In this document: one piece after another, positions 27,637 to 39,529 of the stretch
How the letters are laid out: every line of letters begins with the position of its first letter
How positions within the stretch are numbered: the first letter of the stretch is position 1
Assembly: GCA_039621445.1 (NCBI GenBank)
Contig: CP154956.1
Span: 23,920,743-23,984,742 of the forward strand
Source of the DNA: Euglena gracilis
Taxonomy: Eukaryota; Euglenida; Euglenophyceae; Euglenales
Direction of reading: 5' to 3'
DNA length: 64,000 nt
Notes under the pieces: model-generated
Seen by the model: only the letters and a program-made list of their open reading frames with translations
What the model was told of the DNA's origin: nothing
The model's database searches: none
Translations under genes and position numbers: made by a program

Positions 27637-30600
27637 ATGAGCAGCCGGTCCCAGTACGACACATTCATTTCCATCTTCTCCCCAGATGGTCGGCTTTACC
27701 AGGTTTGCAAATGCGCTACACCAGGGAGTTTCCAAAGCTGGAGGGCACCCTACCCCTTTTTTGCCAATCCACAGGCACCAGCCAGGTCCAACCCAGCAGC
27801 CCCCTCCCCAAGGCGGTATGAGAATCCCAAAACCCTATGGTTGGGGGGTCGACCACTCCACCCCCTCTTACACCCCACACTCACCCACACCCGCACCTCC
27901 CGACTGGTGCCCGGGGGGGGGGTTCCCCCTGTATTCCCCCCATATTCCTGCGGGGGGGAGGGGGGGGCAGCCAGCACCTCTGGCTGGCCAGCCGGCGAGC
28001 CCAACGTGCCTGGTGGAGGTCCACACACGCGTGCAAACACACTCACATGCATCCCCGGCACCCACACACACAGGCACACATGCGCGTGTACAGAAGCACG
28101 CACGCGCTCGCGCACACACAAACACATGCCATGCACACACACAAACACATGCACACACACACACACACACACACGCACATGCATGTGCATGCATGCGACG
28201 CGCGCGCGCACACACACACACCACACTCATACACATATACACACATTTACACCTACACGAAAGGCAAGTGCTGAGGGTGGTGCTTTTTTTAAGAGTTTGC
28301 CCACAGTCCCTAAGCCCTGCTGGGTCAGAGCATCCCTGGTTGCGTGCAGGTGGAGTACGCTTTCAAGGCAATCAAGGGGCCGGCCCTGACTTCCATCGGA
28401 ATCCGTGGCCAGAAGTGCAGCGTGGTGGTCACTCAGCGTAAGGCATGCGTCTTGACGCCCGGGGGACACGTGGGGGATGCAAGGTGCATATTTTCATTTG
28501 CATTACGAGGAATCCTGAATTTTGTATATGTGCATATTTTTGAATTCGGAGTTTTTTTTTTTTTTTGGGCAGGAAAAAAGTATTGTTTCAGCGCTGTCAT
28601 GGCCTAATTTGCAATTGCATTTTTTTTTGATTTGGATAAATTTTTTTTCCAGTTCACGCAACTTTCTCATTTTGCACTCCTTTTTTTGAAGAAATCTGCA
28701 GTGGGTGTCCAGGGCGCAGATTCATTCAACACCTGTGTGACTGACTCCCCCCGGTCTGGTTGATGGCCGGGCTGAAAAACTTTCAAGGGTTTTCAGCCGA
28801 CTTTGGCTGGATTCTTGGTGGGTGGGTGGGTGGTTGACCCACGACCCATCCCTGGGGGGTCGTGGGTGTGTGGGTTTTTTGAAAATGTGGGGGCGTGGGT
28901 TTGGTCCCTGGGGAAAGCCCCCCCCCTGCTAGTGAATGTATGGTCCAGGGCTGGCTGAGGTGTAACAATGTGGTTAAGCAATGGAAAGAAACAAGGAAAT
29001 AGGAAGAATGCTACTTCTTAACTCGGGATACCCCTGACGGGGGTCAGTCTGGTCTGAGGCCGAGCCACCTTTGGCTCGAGAAATTTTTTTTGGAAAATGC
29101 CTTGATTCAGGGGCGGTTCTTGGGGTTCGCGCCTGGAGGTAGGTGGGGGGACCAGTCCAGGGGCTCAAAAAGAAGCCAGTGACTCCTGTTTATTGCTTAA
29201 AATTACACAGGGTCTGATGTGACTTGAGGGGGGGGGGGAGGGGCGAAAGAACAACCTCATTGGGGAGAAATGAGTGCAAAGTATTTTTTTCATATTTTTC
29301 TGCTTTCTGGTGAAAAAAGTGTGGTGGTATAGAAGGTCTGCACCATATATTGCACAATGCATCACGAATGAAGAAAACCACCAAGGCGAACTTTTGCAAC
29401 AGGAAAAACATCTTCTCCACAGAGGATCTTTGCACTACCGTTAGGTCATTTTTTTGCATTTCTGTTGGATTTTTTTTCGCAGTTTCTCACATTTATTGCC
29501 CTTTGACTCTTTGCCCCCCCACCCACATCTGTCACTGGGGGGCTTTTCCAGGTGCCGGACAAGCTAATCCGGGCAGAGACAGTGAGCCACGTCTTCAACG
29601 TGACCAAGAGCATCGGCTGCGTGATGACCGGCCGCATCGGTGTGGCCCCTGCTTTTGACCCCACACTGACCCCCCTCGGCTCTCACAGCGGACGGCAAGG
29701 CGCTGTTGTACCGGGCCCGGCAGGAGGCGTCGGAGTTCTGGTACAACAACGGCTACGACATGCCCATCTCCGCCCTGGCGAAGCGCATGGCGGACATCGC
29801 CCAGCTGACCACGCAGTACGTCGGGTCCCGGCCGATGGGCGTCGCCATCATCCTGGTCGGCATGGAGCAGGACGATGACGGGGTGTGTGCCGGGGGGGGT
29901 GGGCTTTTTTTGTGCTTTTTTTTGGCAATTTTGGCAAAAATTTTGTTTTTTTGTGCTTTTTGAGCTTTTTTGACACTGTCTCTTTCAAGGGTCCATGTTC
30001 AGGTATTTGGAAGGTCCCCCAGAGGAAGTACCTGCGGGGCCGTGGCCGGAGGCCTATATGTGGTTTCCGGCAGATAGCTGGAATATTCTTGGGAAATCCC
30101 TTCAGAGTGTTTGATTTTTTGGTCCCCGGGGGTAACACCAGGCTGGGTGGAGGGTGGCCTCTCCCCCCGGGGTCTCAAAGAAGCCTGTCCATGCTGTGTT
30201 CCCTCTCCCACCGGTCAGCAACATTCGGGGAGCCCATTCCTCTCCCGTCCCACCAGACCTACGTGCCCAAGGTGTTCAAGGTGGACCCTGCAGGCTCGTA
30301 CATGGGGTGGTCCGGCACTGCGTGTGGGCAGAAGGAAACCGAAGGTGAGTCGGCACACTGGGGCCCTTGGGTCCCAAGCAGTTCAGTGAGAGGGGTGCAT
30401 TTTCTTTAGGGCACCCTAATGAGGATTTTGCCAGGTTTTTTTTTTAACTGAATTCTATTAGTTTTGGTTAATTTCGTCAGTAGGTTAGTTGGTTCAGTTG
30501 GGGTTCCAATTGTCATTAAGAAGGGTCATGCTGAAGTCGTGCCTAAATTTTAGGCCTCGTTTTAAGTTGACAACAAGCAAACAAAGCGAAGCAAAATGAT

Positions 30601-33170
30601 GGGAAAGAAAAAAATGACAGGGAAAAAATGTTGGGAACAGGGTGTTTCTTTAGCCAGACCCCACCCAACCCCTCCCCTCCCGGGGGTCCAGCCAACCAGC
30701 ACCGTTTTCCAGCCCCCGGGGTCGAGCGCAAATAAAAATTTTTCGCAGCTTGGCAAAGCCAGGGTGGACCGGAAAGATTTCGGCACAAAATTTTTTGAAT
30801 AAGGGGTCAAAAATGGCCAAGGGTGGCCATTTTTGGTACTTTTTTGGTGTTTTCACCTCAAAAGTTTGGCCAAAAAGTCCAACCCAGCTGGATTTGGGCT
30901 TTTGGCTGTTTCAGGTGGCAGCCAGGTCCAGCCCAGCAGCCGGTAGGACCCACTCCCACTGGAACCCCCCCCCCCCCAGCCAGCACCTTTTTTCCAGCCG
31001 GCCAGCTGGATCCCCCCTCCGGGGTCCTTAAGAAATTTCCTGGCCAGGAAATAATCATGGGAAATTTTTGATTTCTGAAAATTTAATGGTGGAAAGTTCA
31101 ACTTTTTGACAAGCTGATGGCAATTTGGTGGCAAATTGGTGGCATTTCTTTTCACTCATGATGAATTTTTTTTTGGCAAAAAGGTAACTCAGAATTTCAA
31201 TGAAAAAAACAGTTAAAATGGTCGGTTGGTTGTCTTGTTTGTGATTTTTCATTTGAAAACAGACCCCAAAAGCTACCATATTTCATACCCCTGTCTTTTT
31301 TTGTGTGACAACCTATTTTTGAGCCCTTCCCAAAGGGTGTTGGAAGGGTGCAGGGGGGGATGACGGGAAGGAATGGTGGGGAAATTGGGTGTTTCCCATC
31401 ATTGTTTCCCTCATTGTTGTCCAGACCACTTAAATCCTGACTTTTTCCTATTCTAACCCCAAACCCTAACCTTGACCGAACCCCATCCTTAACCAATACC
31501 CCAAACTCTCACCAAAACTTTGCTGGGACCACTCCTTTACTGGGCCAGTGGTGTCTGATGGCCGCCATTTTTGAATTTGTTGGTGGAAAAATAATGATGG
31601 TTGGTGGAGAAATCATCTGATTTCTGGTGTCCGTTTCATCCATTTGGTTTACATTTTATTTTCGCAAAATTCTAACAATTAAAGAAAATGTTTTCCCCAA
31701 TCTATTTTTTTTTATATTAAAAAATTGAAGTTGAAGAATCAAATTACTGCACCATTCTTATGATTGATTTGTGATGATGAAGTTTAAAGTGATTCCCTTG
31801 AAAGAGATTCAAGGCTCAACCAAACAAACAATTTGAGGACGCCCCTGCAGATATTTTTTGGGGGGATTTTGAGGATTTCAAAACTTGATTGTTACATAAT
31901 GCACACCACAAACACAAAATTTTCTGGGCTGAGGTGTGTGAACAAGATTATTGAAGAGGGATGTGTGGGAAAGATTTGTTGAGAGACAAAGAATGGTTGA
32001 GCCAACCTCTGCGTCCCACAGCCATCAATTTCTTGGAGAAGAAACATCGGGCCGGCAAGATGGAGAACCTGTCCACGGACGACACCATCATGGTGTGACG
32101 CCAATCTGTTTGATTTTGTCTTGTTGAAGAACCCACACCTCAGTGTGCTGCCAAAAAATGTTGTGAATCAATGTGGGTGTCGGTAAAGGAAAATTTGCCC
32201 TGTGTTTTGGAGGTTTTATGTTTTTTTTTGGACATCACGGGAATGCGACCTCAGTTTTCCCCCTCGCATCGCTGAAGCGACCAACTTTCCCTGTATTGCT
32301 AGCTTTTTTGTGACGATTTTTTTTGAGAGCATTCATGTACAAATTCATAGGACACCCTGTCCCCTCTCTCATCAAAGCTCTAAACGACAGGGTTAGTAGG
32401 CTTTGCCAGCGGGGAATATGCAAGTTGCATAAAGATTCCGAAAATTTGCATTTTTGCATAATTTGCATTTTTTGCATATTTTGCCTTGCCATTTTTTTGC
32501 ATTTTTTTGCATGCATATTTTGAGGGGCCTTGTTGCATATTTGCTCCTTGCCTTAAACAGCTCTTTACAGCTTTTTTAGAGCCTTTTTGCAGCAAGCTCG
32601 CATTTTCCAGCCTTATGGGTTTTGCTTTTTTTTGGGATTTGGGACCGGTCTTTTCCCTGTTGCTTTTGTTTTGCATCTGTTCTTGGGGTGGCCAAGTATG
32701 ACATCATTTTTCTTGCCATTAGTGGCACAAAAAATTCGATACTTAAAAAAGTGTGTGTGTGCAGGGGGGAATTGATATCTGCGATTTTCCCGCAATTTCC
32801 GCAATTTTCCAGGAATTTTCCCCCTTTCTGCAATTCTTCCGCATGAACCTGAGATAGAAGGCGAAATGAGTTCCGGTCCTTAAATTGAACGTTTCACAAA
32901 GGAACCCAGGTACTTTTTTGTTATTTTGTTGCCAATTTTGCCAGAATTTGCCAAAATTCACAAATTTTGATAAAAATTTTCACCCAACTTCTGGTGGGAA
33001 ATAATTTCGACTTGTAAAAGTGAGAAAATCCTGGACCAGATTTTACCTGATACATGGTGGAGTTGTGAGAACTAGGGAGTGATGTTGCGGGCGTCTGGTG
33101 GGAAATAATTTTCGACTTGTAAAATTGAGAAAATCCTGGACCAGATTTTACCTGCTACACGTTATGTTGT

Positions 33171-33226
<56 letters not shown>

Positions 33227-33847
33227 TCATTTTGCATTTTTCACCCAAGAAATTCCATGTTTCCAGAATCAGCATGTTCCCAAAATTACAAAAAGCATGT
33301 TTTTTGACCTGTTTGTTTTAAAAAATGTGAATAACAGCTCAAAACTTTTATCTGTGTTGCAGAATGACCAAATTTTTGAAATTTTTCTAAGTCCCGTCCA
33401 GGCATTTTCTTTAAGGCAAATTTGGTTTTCAAAAATTTTAGGCGGTTTAAGGCATTTTTTTAAACGCTTTTTAAGGCATTTTAAATAATTTTAGCACCAT
33501 TTGCCAGGGTCCGAGGGCTGTCTGAAAACTCAATGTTTCAGCGATGCCAGAGATCGTCTTTCCTTTGGATTTGGCCTGTTTTTGCCCAGAGTTTGCGATT
33601 TCATTTTGCTCAGTTGGAGAAAATTCTGTTGGTCCGAAAATAAGGCATTTTGAGGCATTTAAAGGCATTTAAGCATTTGTCCCAAACTTTTAAGGCTCAT
33701 TTTCAAACATTTTAAGTTTTTTAAGGCGCCTTAAAGAATAACAATGCCTGTCTCGAAGTGTATTAATTCCCAAAACCGCGATTTCCGCAATTTTTCCGCA
33801 ATGTTGCATCATTTTTTCTGAAGGCCACCGATATCAATTCCCCCCTG

Positions 33848-33891
<44 letters not shown>

Positions 33892-35028
33892 AGCAGAACC
33901 TGTCAAATCAACAAATGCAATGCGACCGAGAGGCCTATATTTTGCAAGGGTTGCTCCTGTGCCTTCCACCTGCGTTGCCTTGTTTGCTGCAGTTGGCCAT
34001 CAGCACACTGCAATCTGTCTTGGCAACGGATTTCAAAGCGGCAGAGCTGGAGGTCAGTGTGTTGTGTGCCATTTGCGCCATTTGTGTCTTCTTTTGTGCC
34101 TTTTGCGGAGAGGTTCTTTGTTGTTTTTGGATCAGGTTTTTTTTTTTGAGCCGGGGAGACCCCCCCCCCCTTTTTGAAGGGGTTTAGGGTTTTCAACCCG
34201 AAAGTTTGGCTGAGAAATCCCAACCCAGCCACATTCGGGCTATTTTCGCTTTTTTTTGGACCTGACAGCCTGGACCAGGCTTGTGCTTAGTCGGATGCCT
34301 ACCCCACGGGGGGGGGTGCAAGGGGAGGCACTCTATAGCACCCATCCGACCCCCCCCCCCAGGGGGTAGGGTTTTTGGGGGTGCCTGCCCATAGCAGGCA
34401 CCCCCCCTTCCGACCTCGGCGACAAGGCGCCGGGGGCCTGGAAAAGACTATTATCAATGAGAATTTTCTGGGTCCCCCCCCCCCCCAGACCCCCTGGGGG
34501 ACCCTATAGCGCCCACCCACCCCCCTCCCCCCCGGTAGGTAAGCACAAGCCTGGTCTGGAGCCCCCCTCCCATCCCCAGCCAGCACCTTTTTTCCAGGAG
34601 CACCTTTTTCCATCCAGCCCGCGGGCCCCCCCCACCCACCCAAAGAAGGTCCTGAAGAAAAATCCCTGCCTTGGATGTCTGGTTCACCAAATGAGATAAA
34701 CTCTGGCGACATTGACAGCATTTTTCTCAGGCACCTTGTTACAGCTGTGTAATAACTCTGCGTGTAGGGAATCATTTCTCCACCAATGGCAGCATTTTGG
34801 AATATTTAAGGATATTCCTTGTCTCTGGCATTTTACTGTTGCATGTTGCAGGGGGGATTCCATCAAGGTTGAAAGCTTCTCGCGGAATGTTTTTTTTTGC
34901 ATGTTTCATTTCATTTCTGGGCTCGGTGTTGGCAGGTGGGGTTGGCGACGGAGGATGACTGCCAGTTCCGGCTTTTGAAGGAAGCGGACATTGACAAGTA
35001 CCTGACCACCATTGCGGAGAAGGATTGA
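27637..35028 (+). CDS. PSMA6: 20S proteasome subunit alpha type-6
   Basis: Eight exons: 27,637-27,702; 28,350-28,442; 29,552-29,639; 29,689-29,882; 30,257-30,344; 32,022-32,092; 33,993-34,052; 34,936-35,028. They give 250 codons, close to the usual 246. The protein opens with the alpha-subunit N-terminal signature ([16 protein letters not shown] / VEYAFKA). It also has [31 protein letters not shown] and a [13 protein letters not shown] tail, all at the places known for alpha-6. It forms part of the outer ring of the proteasome core and is not itself a protease. A CTGCAG acceptor-like site sits just upstream of the ATG, so a 5'UTR intron or spliced leader is possible. Intron 2 is GC-AG; intron 3 is 49 nt while the others are 374-1,900 nt. 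Confidence 0.96.
28021..28260. repeat. CA/CG-rich microsatellite in PSMA6 intron 1
   Basis: Imperfect ACACAC / GCGCGC array. Long frames through it on both strands are repeat artefacts. Confidence 0.95.
28443..29551 (+). other. PSMA6 intron 2, non-canonical GC-AG
   Basis: The exon must end CAGCGTAAG for the protein to read through Q-R-K-V-P-D-K, as conserved in alpha-6 subunits, so the intron starts GCATGC and ends TTTTCCAG. Using the GT four bases earlier would shift the frame. Confidence 0.8.
30655..31045 (+). repeat. Composite C/G-tract dispersed repeat in PSMA6 intron 5
   Basis: Full-order copy of the 9,015 repeat: GGGGGTCCAGCC, GGCAAAGCCAGG, TTTCGGCACAAAA, GGGGTCAAAAATGGCC, CCAACCCAGCTGGATTTGGG, CAGGTCCAGCCCAGCAG, C run, CCAGCCAGCACC, CCGGGGTCCTTAAGAAA. 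Confidence 0.7.
33173..33225. repeat. Poly-T run in PSMA6 intron 6
   Basis: Fifty-three consecutive T residues. The phrase around TCTGGTGGGAAATAATTT and AAAATCCTGGACCAGATTTT is duplicated just upstream (about 32,990 and 33,095). Confidence 0.97.
33849..33889. repeat. TG microsatellite in PSMA6 intron 6
   Basis: Perfect TG array of about 40 bases, about 100 bases upstream of exon 7. Confidence 0.97.
34150..34690. repeat. Compound C/G-tract repeats in PSMA6 intron 7
   Basis: Contains AGTTTGGCTGAGAAATCC, CCAACCCAGCCACATTCGGG, CCTATAGCGCCCACC and GCCTGCCCATAGCAGGCACC words, CCTCGGCGACAAGGCGCC and CCAGCCAGCACCTTTTTTCC. Several repeat-class members are juxtaposed. Confidence 0.55.
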
Positions 35029-35195
35029 CCACAGACACGCGCCAACACCTCCCGGCCAACTGTCAAATGACGGCTATTTTCAACTTTGCCCTGGTCCACA
35101 ACCTGATTTGAAGCGATTTGATGAGATGATGCTACACAAAAAGATGGGAAATCATTCAGCAAATGAATGGACATTTTGGACCTCACTGGAGGGGA

Positions 35196-35201
35196 AATAA
35201 A
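35196..35201 (+). promoter_or_regulatory. Candidate polyadenylation signal of PSMA6
   Basis: AATAAA lies 168 nt after the stop codon. It is the first such hexamer downstream of the gene on this strand. Confidence 0.5.
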
Positions 35202-35623
35202 ACATTGTTATTAGCCACTCTCTTGTCCAATTTCGAGGATTTAGATTTTTGAATTCATGCTTTTTTTGCATTTGCATCAGTTTTGGATCGGTTGGGCATT
35301 GTGCTGTTGTGTTGGTGGACAAAGAGGACAAAGAGCAGTGATTCACATATGAGGTTGTGCATTGACTGACGCATGCTCCTCTCTTCCCCCTTCCCTGCTT
35401 TGGCACGGTACAGCTTCGCTGGCAAAAACCAATGACTTCTTTTGTCGCACTCATTGTCTTTGCTATTGTTTTCATCAAGGAAAAACCGTTCCCTAGGGAA
35501 CTTTCAAAACTTCAGTTCCCCTTGGAACTGAAGTTTCACATTTCCCCCGCATTTTTTCCGCATTCAGGGACACCGGGGATTAAGCTGCCCGCAACCCGTC
35601 CCCCCTCGCCGACAGCTTTGTCT

Positions 35624-36352
35624 TCGCACTCCCTCGAGGCAAACCACCGAGGGCAAAGACATTGTGAGGCCTTGCTCGCCGGTGGTGCTGTGCGATTGCT
35701 TGTTTTTCCATGCACCATTTGAAAAATGGTCTCAGCATTTTGTTGAATGGGTCCTCTGCCCCCTCCTTAAGTAATAGTAAGTTATCTGGTTCTCCTCCAG
35801 GTTTGCTCAAACCTTTCGCAGTGCTGATTGCTGCGCTGAGCTCCTTTAAATTTATGTGTAAAATGGAGTCTTTTCTCCAAAATTACTGCACACTTTCTCC
35901 TGTGTGGATGTCTAGCCCCCCCCAGGCATGGGTGCTGCTGTCTGAGTGCAACTCTCTGGTTGCCTTTCGGGGGAAGGGCTGCCCCCCCCAGGTGTCCAGT
36001 GGAATTTTTATTTCCCTCAATTGGGCTTTGATTTCCTGGGAAATGGGGTGTTTCGAGTCCCAGGGGGCTGTGGACTTTGCCACCAAAAAATTTTCCAGGG
36101 TGTCCGCAAAAGCCCTTATAAATGGCAGGGCCATTAGGTTGCATCTTATCTGACCCAAAGTGGCAGCCAGCTGCCTTTTTGACATGTAATCCATTTTTTA
36201 AAAATTTTCCCAGCTCCTTATGGTTTTTTACTTTCTTGGGGGCACCTGTAACTGTCCTTCCCGGAAGTTTGATTGAAAACCCAGATGGGTTACCACTTGT
36301 GCGGGCTGCAGGGTGGACTTTTTCACATTTATTTTGAACCCTGATATTAACA
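35624..36352 (-). mobile_element. DIRS-like copy 3, 3' part (minus strand)
   Basis: Read leftward from 36,352 it continues the reverse transcriptase of copy 3 (KINVKKSTLQPAQVVTHLGF), then MSKRQLAATLGQIR and RNase H (ELHSDSSTHAWGGLDIHTG) to FFKWCMEKQ. It then jumps straight to the right terminal repeat (CACCGGCGAGCAAGGC to CTCGAGGGAGTGCGA at 35,624). The YR gene is therefore missing. The 5' part continues at 40,875 on the far side of copy 1. Confidence 0.85.
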
Positions 36353-36372
36353 GACACCTCGGGCTCCGCACT

Positions 36373-36441
36373 TTGCCCTTGTGAGGCCATGCCTTGCTCG
36401 CCGGCGGTGTTGTTTGGATTGCTCTTTGCGCTGGGTTAGGA
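36373..36441 (+). repeat. Copy 1 left inverted terminal repeat
   Basis: GTGAGGCCATGCCTTGCTCG through GGGTTAGGAG is the inverse of 40,748-40,813. Confidence 0.88.
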
Positions 36442-36614
36442 GCCTTTTGTCGCCGGAGTTGGCTGACTCCTTAATTTGCCCTTCGACACCCAGGAGAAAG
36501 GAACTTCAAATACCTCACCAATTGAGAAGACAATCAAGCCATTCAAATTATCCAGAAAGTCACGCTCGTGAGGAACTTCAAATCAAAAGTTGTTGAAATT
36601 TTCAAAAGAATTCA

Positions 36615-37856
36615 ATGAAAGATGCAACTTCAAAGAAGCACAGCGCTGGAGAACTTCAAGAGGGAGCGGCAGCAGCAGCTGGACAACCTGACGGCGCGGG
36701 TCAACTGTGGCGAACCGTGGCTGCCCCTTCCCCAAAAGAAATTTCCCCCACAGAAATTTCCAGAACCCAAACCCTCCAAAGTGATGGCCACGGACCCTGG
36801 CAGACAGTGGTCAGAAGACCCCGAAAGGGGAAGAAGCAACAACCAGCAGACCACTACGGCCATTGGAGCCAAAATTCTGCCAGTTACACCAATACCTTGT
36901 TCAAGCTGGGCCATGGCGGCCACAACAGCAAGCTGGGCCATGGCGGCCAAAACAGCAATGGCCATGGCGGCCGATGGAACAAATGCCAGGGTGGCCAACA
37001 ATACCAAGGCCAGGGTGGCCAATTACACAAACAGATGCCCAGTGGCAGGGGCAGGACAGGTACACAACATCCCCCCAACCATTTCTTCATCACACATCCC
37101 ATCAGGGGCAAAGGATGGGCCCCCAGTGGCCCCCAAGATTTTCAATGGGCATGGCGTCCCAGATCAAAGAGAAGTCAATGGGGACTGTCAAAGCTTCAAG
37201 AGGGCCAGTGGAGCCAACATCAAGAAGGCCAGTGGGGCCAGAATTATCATCAAGGCCACTGGGGCCAACATCAAGGCCACTGGGGCCATCGAATATCAGA
37301 AGGGGAACAACCCCAGAAGCTAAAAGGCTGTCCCCCAGCGGGGGATTTCAATATACTATTCCAGTGGCAGGCCAAGGAGGATGCCCCAGAAGGGGCTGTG
37401 GAGGACAAGGGGGCAACCCCCCCTCAAGTTCATTCTTCAGTGCCCATGGCAGGGGCAAGTCAAAACAAGGGGGAGACCCAAAAAGGGGCCCCTATGGTAT
37501 GTCATTTGACAACACCAATGACAAAGTGGAGGATCAGAGAGCCTGTGAGCAGAGCATGCACACCCCCCCAGCCACCTTTAGAGAATGCTCAATCCCCAGG
37601 GGCACCAGGGGTGCAACGTCCAACACCCCCCACCCAGCACCCAGAAAATCATCTAGTTGGGAAAATACATTCCATGGATGAAAAATGGGAAGACACCCCC
37701 CTGTACCAGAGACTTCAGAAAAGTCTAAAATGGTCGTCAAAACATGCCCCGCCAACAACATGTCAGTTGATCAAAAAGGGAATTCAACCCCCCTCGGTGA
37801 GTCCCCCAAAATTTTCCACCCACCTAAAACCCAGGGCCAACCTGGACCTGAACTAG
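36615..37856 (+). CDS. Gag-like ORF1 of DIRS-like copy 1
   Basis: 413 codons from ATG at 36,615. The N-terminal region contains SDGHGPWQTVVRRPRKG, then low-complexity Gly/His/Gln repeats (GHGGQNS, QGHWGQ), and ends with WEDTPLYQRLQKSLKWSS. The same order occurs in copies 2, 3 and 5. The TAG at 37,854 replaces a codon that is open in copy 2. The frame then continues (AEKILLDYEKTG) into the reverse transcriptase, so the ancestral form may have been one gag-RT frame. Function as a nucleocapsid-like protein is inferred from position. Confidence 0.75.
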   Translation: MKDATSKKHSAGELQEGAAAAAGQPDGAGQLWRTVAAPSPKEISPTEISRTQTLQSDGHGPWQTVVRRPRKGKKQQPADHYGHWSQNSASYTNTLFKLGHGGHNSKLGHGGQNSNGHGGRWNKCQGGQQYQGQGGQLHKQMPSGRGRTGTQHPPNHFFITHPIRGKGWAPSGPQDFQWAWRPRSKRSQWGLSKLQEGQWSQHQEGQWGQNYHQGHWGQHQGHWGHRISEGEQPQKLKGCPPAGDFNILFQWQAKEDAPEGAVEDKGATPPQVHSSVPMAGASQNKGETQKGAPMVCHLTTPMTKWRIREPVSRACTPPQPPLENAQSPGAPGVQRPTPPTQHPENHLVGKIHSMDEKWEDTPLYQRLQKSLKWSSKHAPPTTCQLIKKGIQPPSVSPPKFSTHLKPRANLDLN

Positions 37857-39290
37857 GCAGAAAAAATTCTGCTGGATTACGAAAAAACTGGGTCAGTCAA
37901 ACGAGTTTGGGATTCAGAAACCCAGCATTTGATCCCATGGTTTTTAATTTCAAAACCAGAAGGGGGAACAACCAAATGGAGAATGATCAGCGACTGCAGA
38001 GAAATAAATCAGCAGTTTCAAGTAAAACCCTTCAAGTTGGATCATATACAACACATTTTTCCAGTTTTGGAAAAAGGCCACTGGGCAGCAAAAATAGACC
38101 TAAAGGATGCCTATTTTTATATTCCAGTAAGTCCAGACCTCAGGCCATTTTTAAGGCATCAGGTAGGGGGGCAGACCTGGGAATTTCAAACAGGCTGCTT
38201 TGGGCTAAAGGTAATGCCCCAAATTTTCATGTCAGTGATGAAAACATTCGAAAAAGTTTGGAGAAAAAGGGGTATCCAGGTCTTTATTTACCTGGACGAC
38301 ATTTTGCCGGTGGCCTCCACCCAAAACAATTTACAAAATCACCTGAAAACAGTTGTCAAAGATTTGCTGGATTCTGGGTTCAAAATCAATGTGAAAAAGT
38401 CCACCCTGCAGCCCACCCAAGTGGTAACCCATCTGGGTTTTCAACTGAACTTCCAGGAAGGAAAACTACAGGTGCCCCACCAGAATGTAAAAAACATAAA
38501 AAAGGAGCTGGGAAAAATTGTGAAAAAACATTACATGTCAAAAAGGCAATTGGCTGCCATTTTGGGCAAAATAAGACGCAACGTAATGGCCCTGCCCTTT
38601 TTAAGGGCTTTTACAGACACCCTGGCAATTTTTTTGGTGGCAAAGTCCACAGCCCCCTGGGACTCAAAACATCCCATTTCCTAGGAAATCAAAGCCCAAT
38701 TAAGGGAAATAAAAATTCTGCTGGACACCTGGGGGGGGGGGCAGACCCTTCCCCCAAAATGCAACCAGAGTGTTGCACTCAGACAGCAGCACCCATGCTT
38801 GGGGGGGGCTAGACATCCACACAGGAGAAATTGTGCAGGAATTTTGGAGAAAAGACTCCATTTTGCACATCAATGTAAAGGAGCTCAGTGCAGCAATCAG
38901 CACTGTGAAAAGTTTGAGCAAACCTGGGGAAACCGTTTCCTTGTCAGTGGACAACCAGGTAATTTACTTTTACCTGACAAAAGGTGGGGGCAGAAAAGAC
39001 CCCTTCAACAAAATGCTGAGACCATTTTTCAAGTGATGCATGGAGCACCAAGTAAACCTCCAAGTCCACTGGGTACCTTCAAAAGACTGCCTAGCAGACT
39101 CCATCAGCAGATGGGAAATGGACAGGGGGGATTATTCTTTAGACTCCAAACCTTTTCAATGGCTAAGACAGCAATTCAAAAATTTCATACGTCTGGAAAC
39201 AGATTTATTTGCCTCCCCGGGCAACAAAAAACTGCCCGATTTTGTGGCCAGGTGGCCCCACTGGGAGGCCACAGCAGTGAATGCATTACA
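37857..39290 (+). pseudogene. Reverse transcriptase-RNase H region of copy 1 (broken)
   Basis: RT motifs in order: ISDCREIN, AKIDLKDAYFYIPV (first catalytic Asp), GLKVMPQIFM, VFIYLDDI (YLDD box at about 38,289-38,300) and VVTHLGFQLNF. RNase H follows: HSDSSTHAWGGLD, NVKELSAAIS, SVDNQVIYFYL and SKDCLADSISRWEMD. Breaks: in-frame TAG at 38,682, frame change in a G run near 38,735, TGA at 39,034 (TGG in copy 2) and a two-base deletion near 39,299 relative to copy 2. Related to DIRS/Ty3-type RTs. Confidence 0.9.
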
Positions 39291-39529
39291 ATGTCCACGA
39301 CAACATGGGGGATCTTTATGTACACCCCCCCTGGTCAATAATTCAACAATTTCTACCCAGGTTGAAAATATTTCCCCAGACCAAAGTTTTGATGGTCACC
39401 CCCTACTGGGATTCAGCCACCTGGTGGCCCCAATTAATAAAAATGAAAGTTCCAGGGACCCCCTGCATGAAAATCACCCCCTACAGGGGCATGTTCACCA
39501 ACTGCAGGGGGGAGCAAATGCCACCCCCC

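Noticed and set aside
27750-28290. Overlapping long frames on both strands inside PSMA6 intron 1
   Set aside because: Produced by CA/CG microsatellite; the region is spliced out of PSMA6.
36622-37323. Second long frame within gag of copy 1 (233 codons)
   Set aside because: The other frame matches gag of copies 2 and 5 (GHGPWQTVVRR region); this one is a shadow produced by repeat composition.
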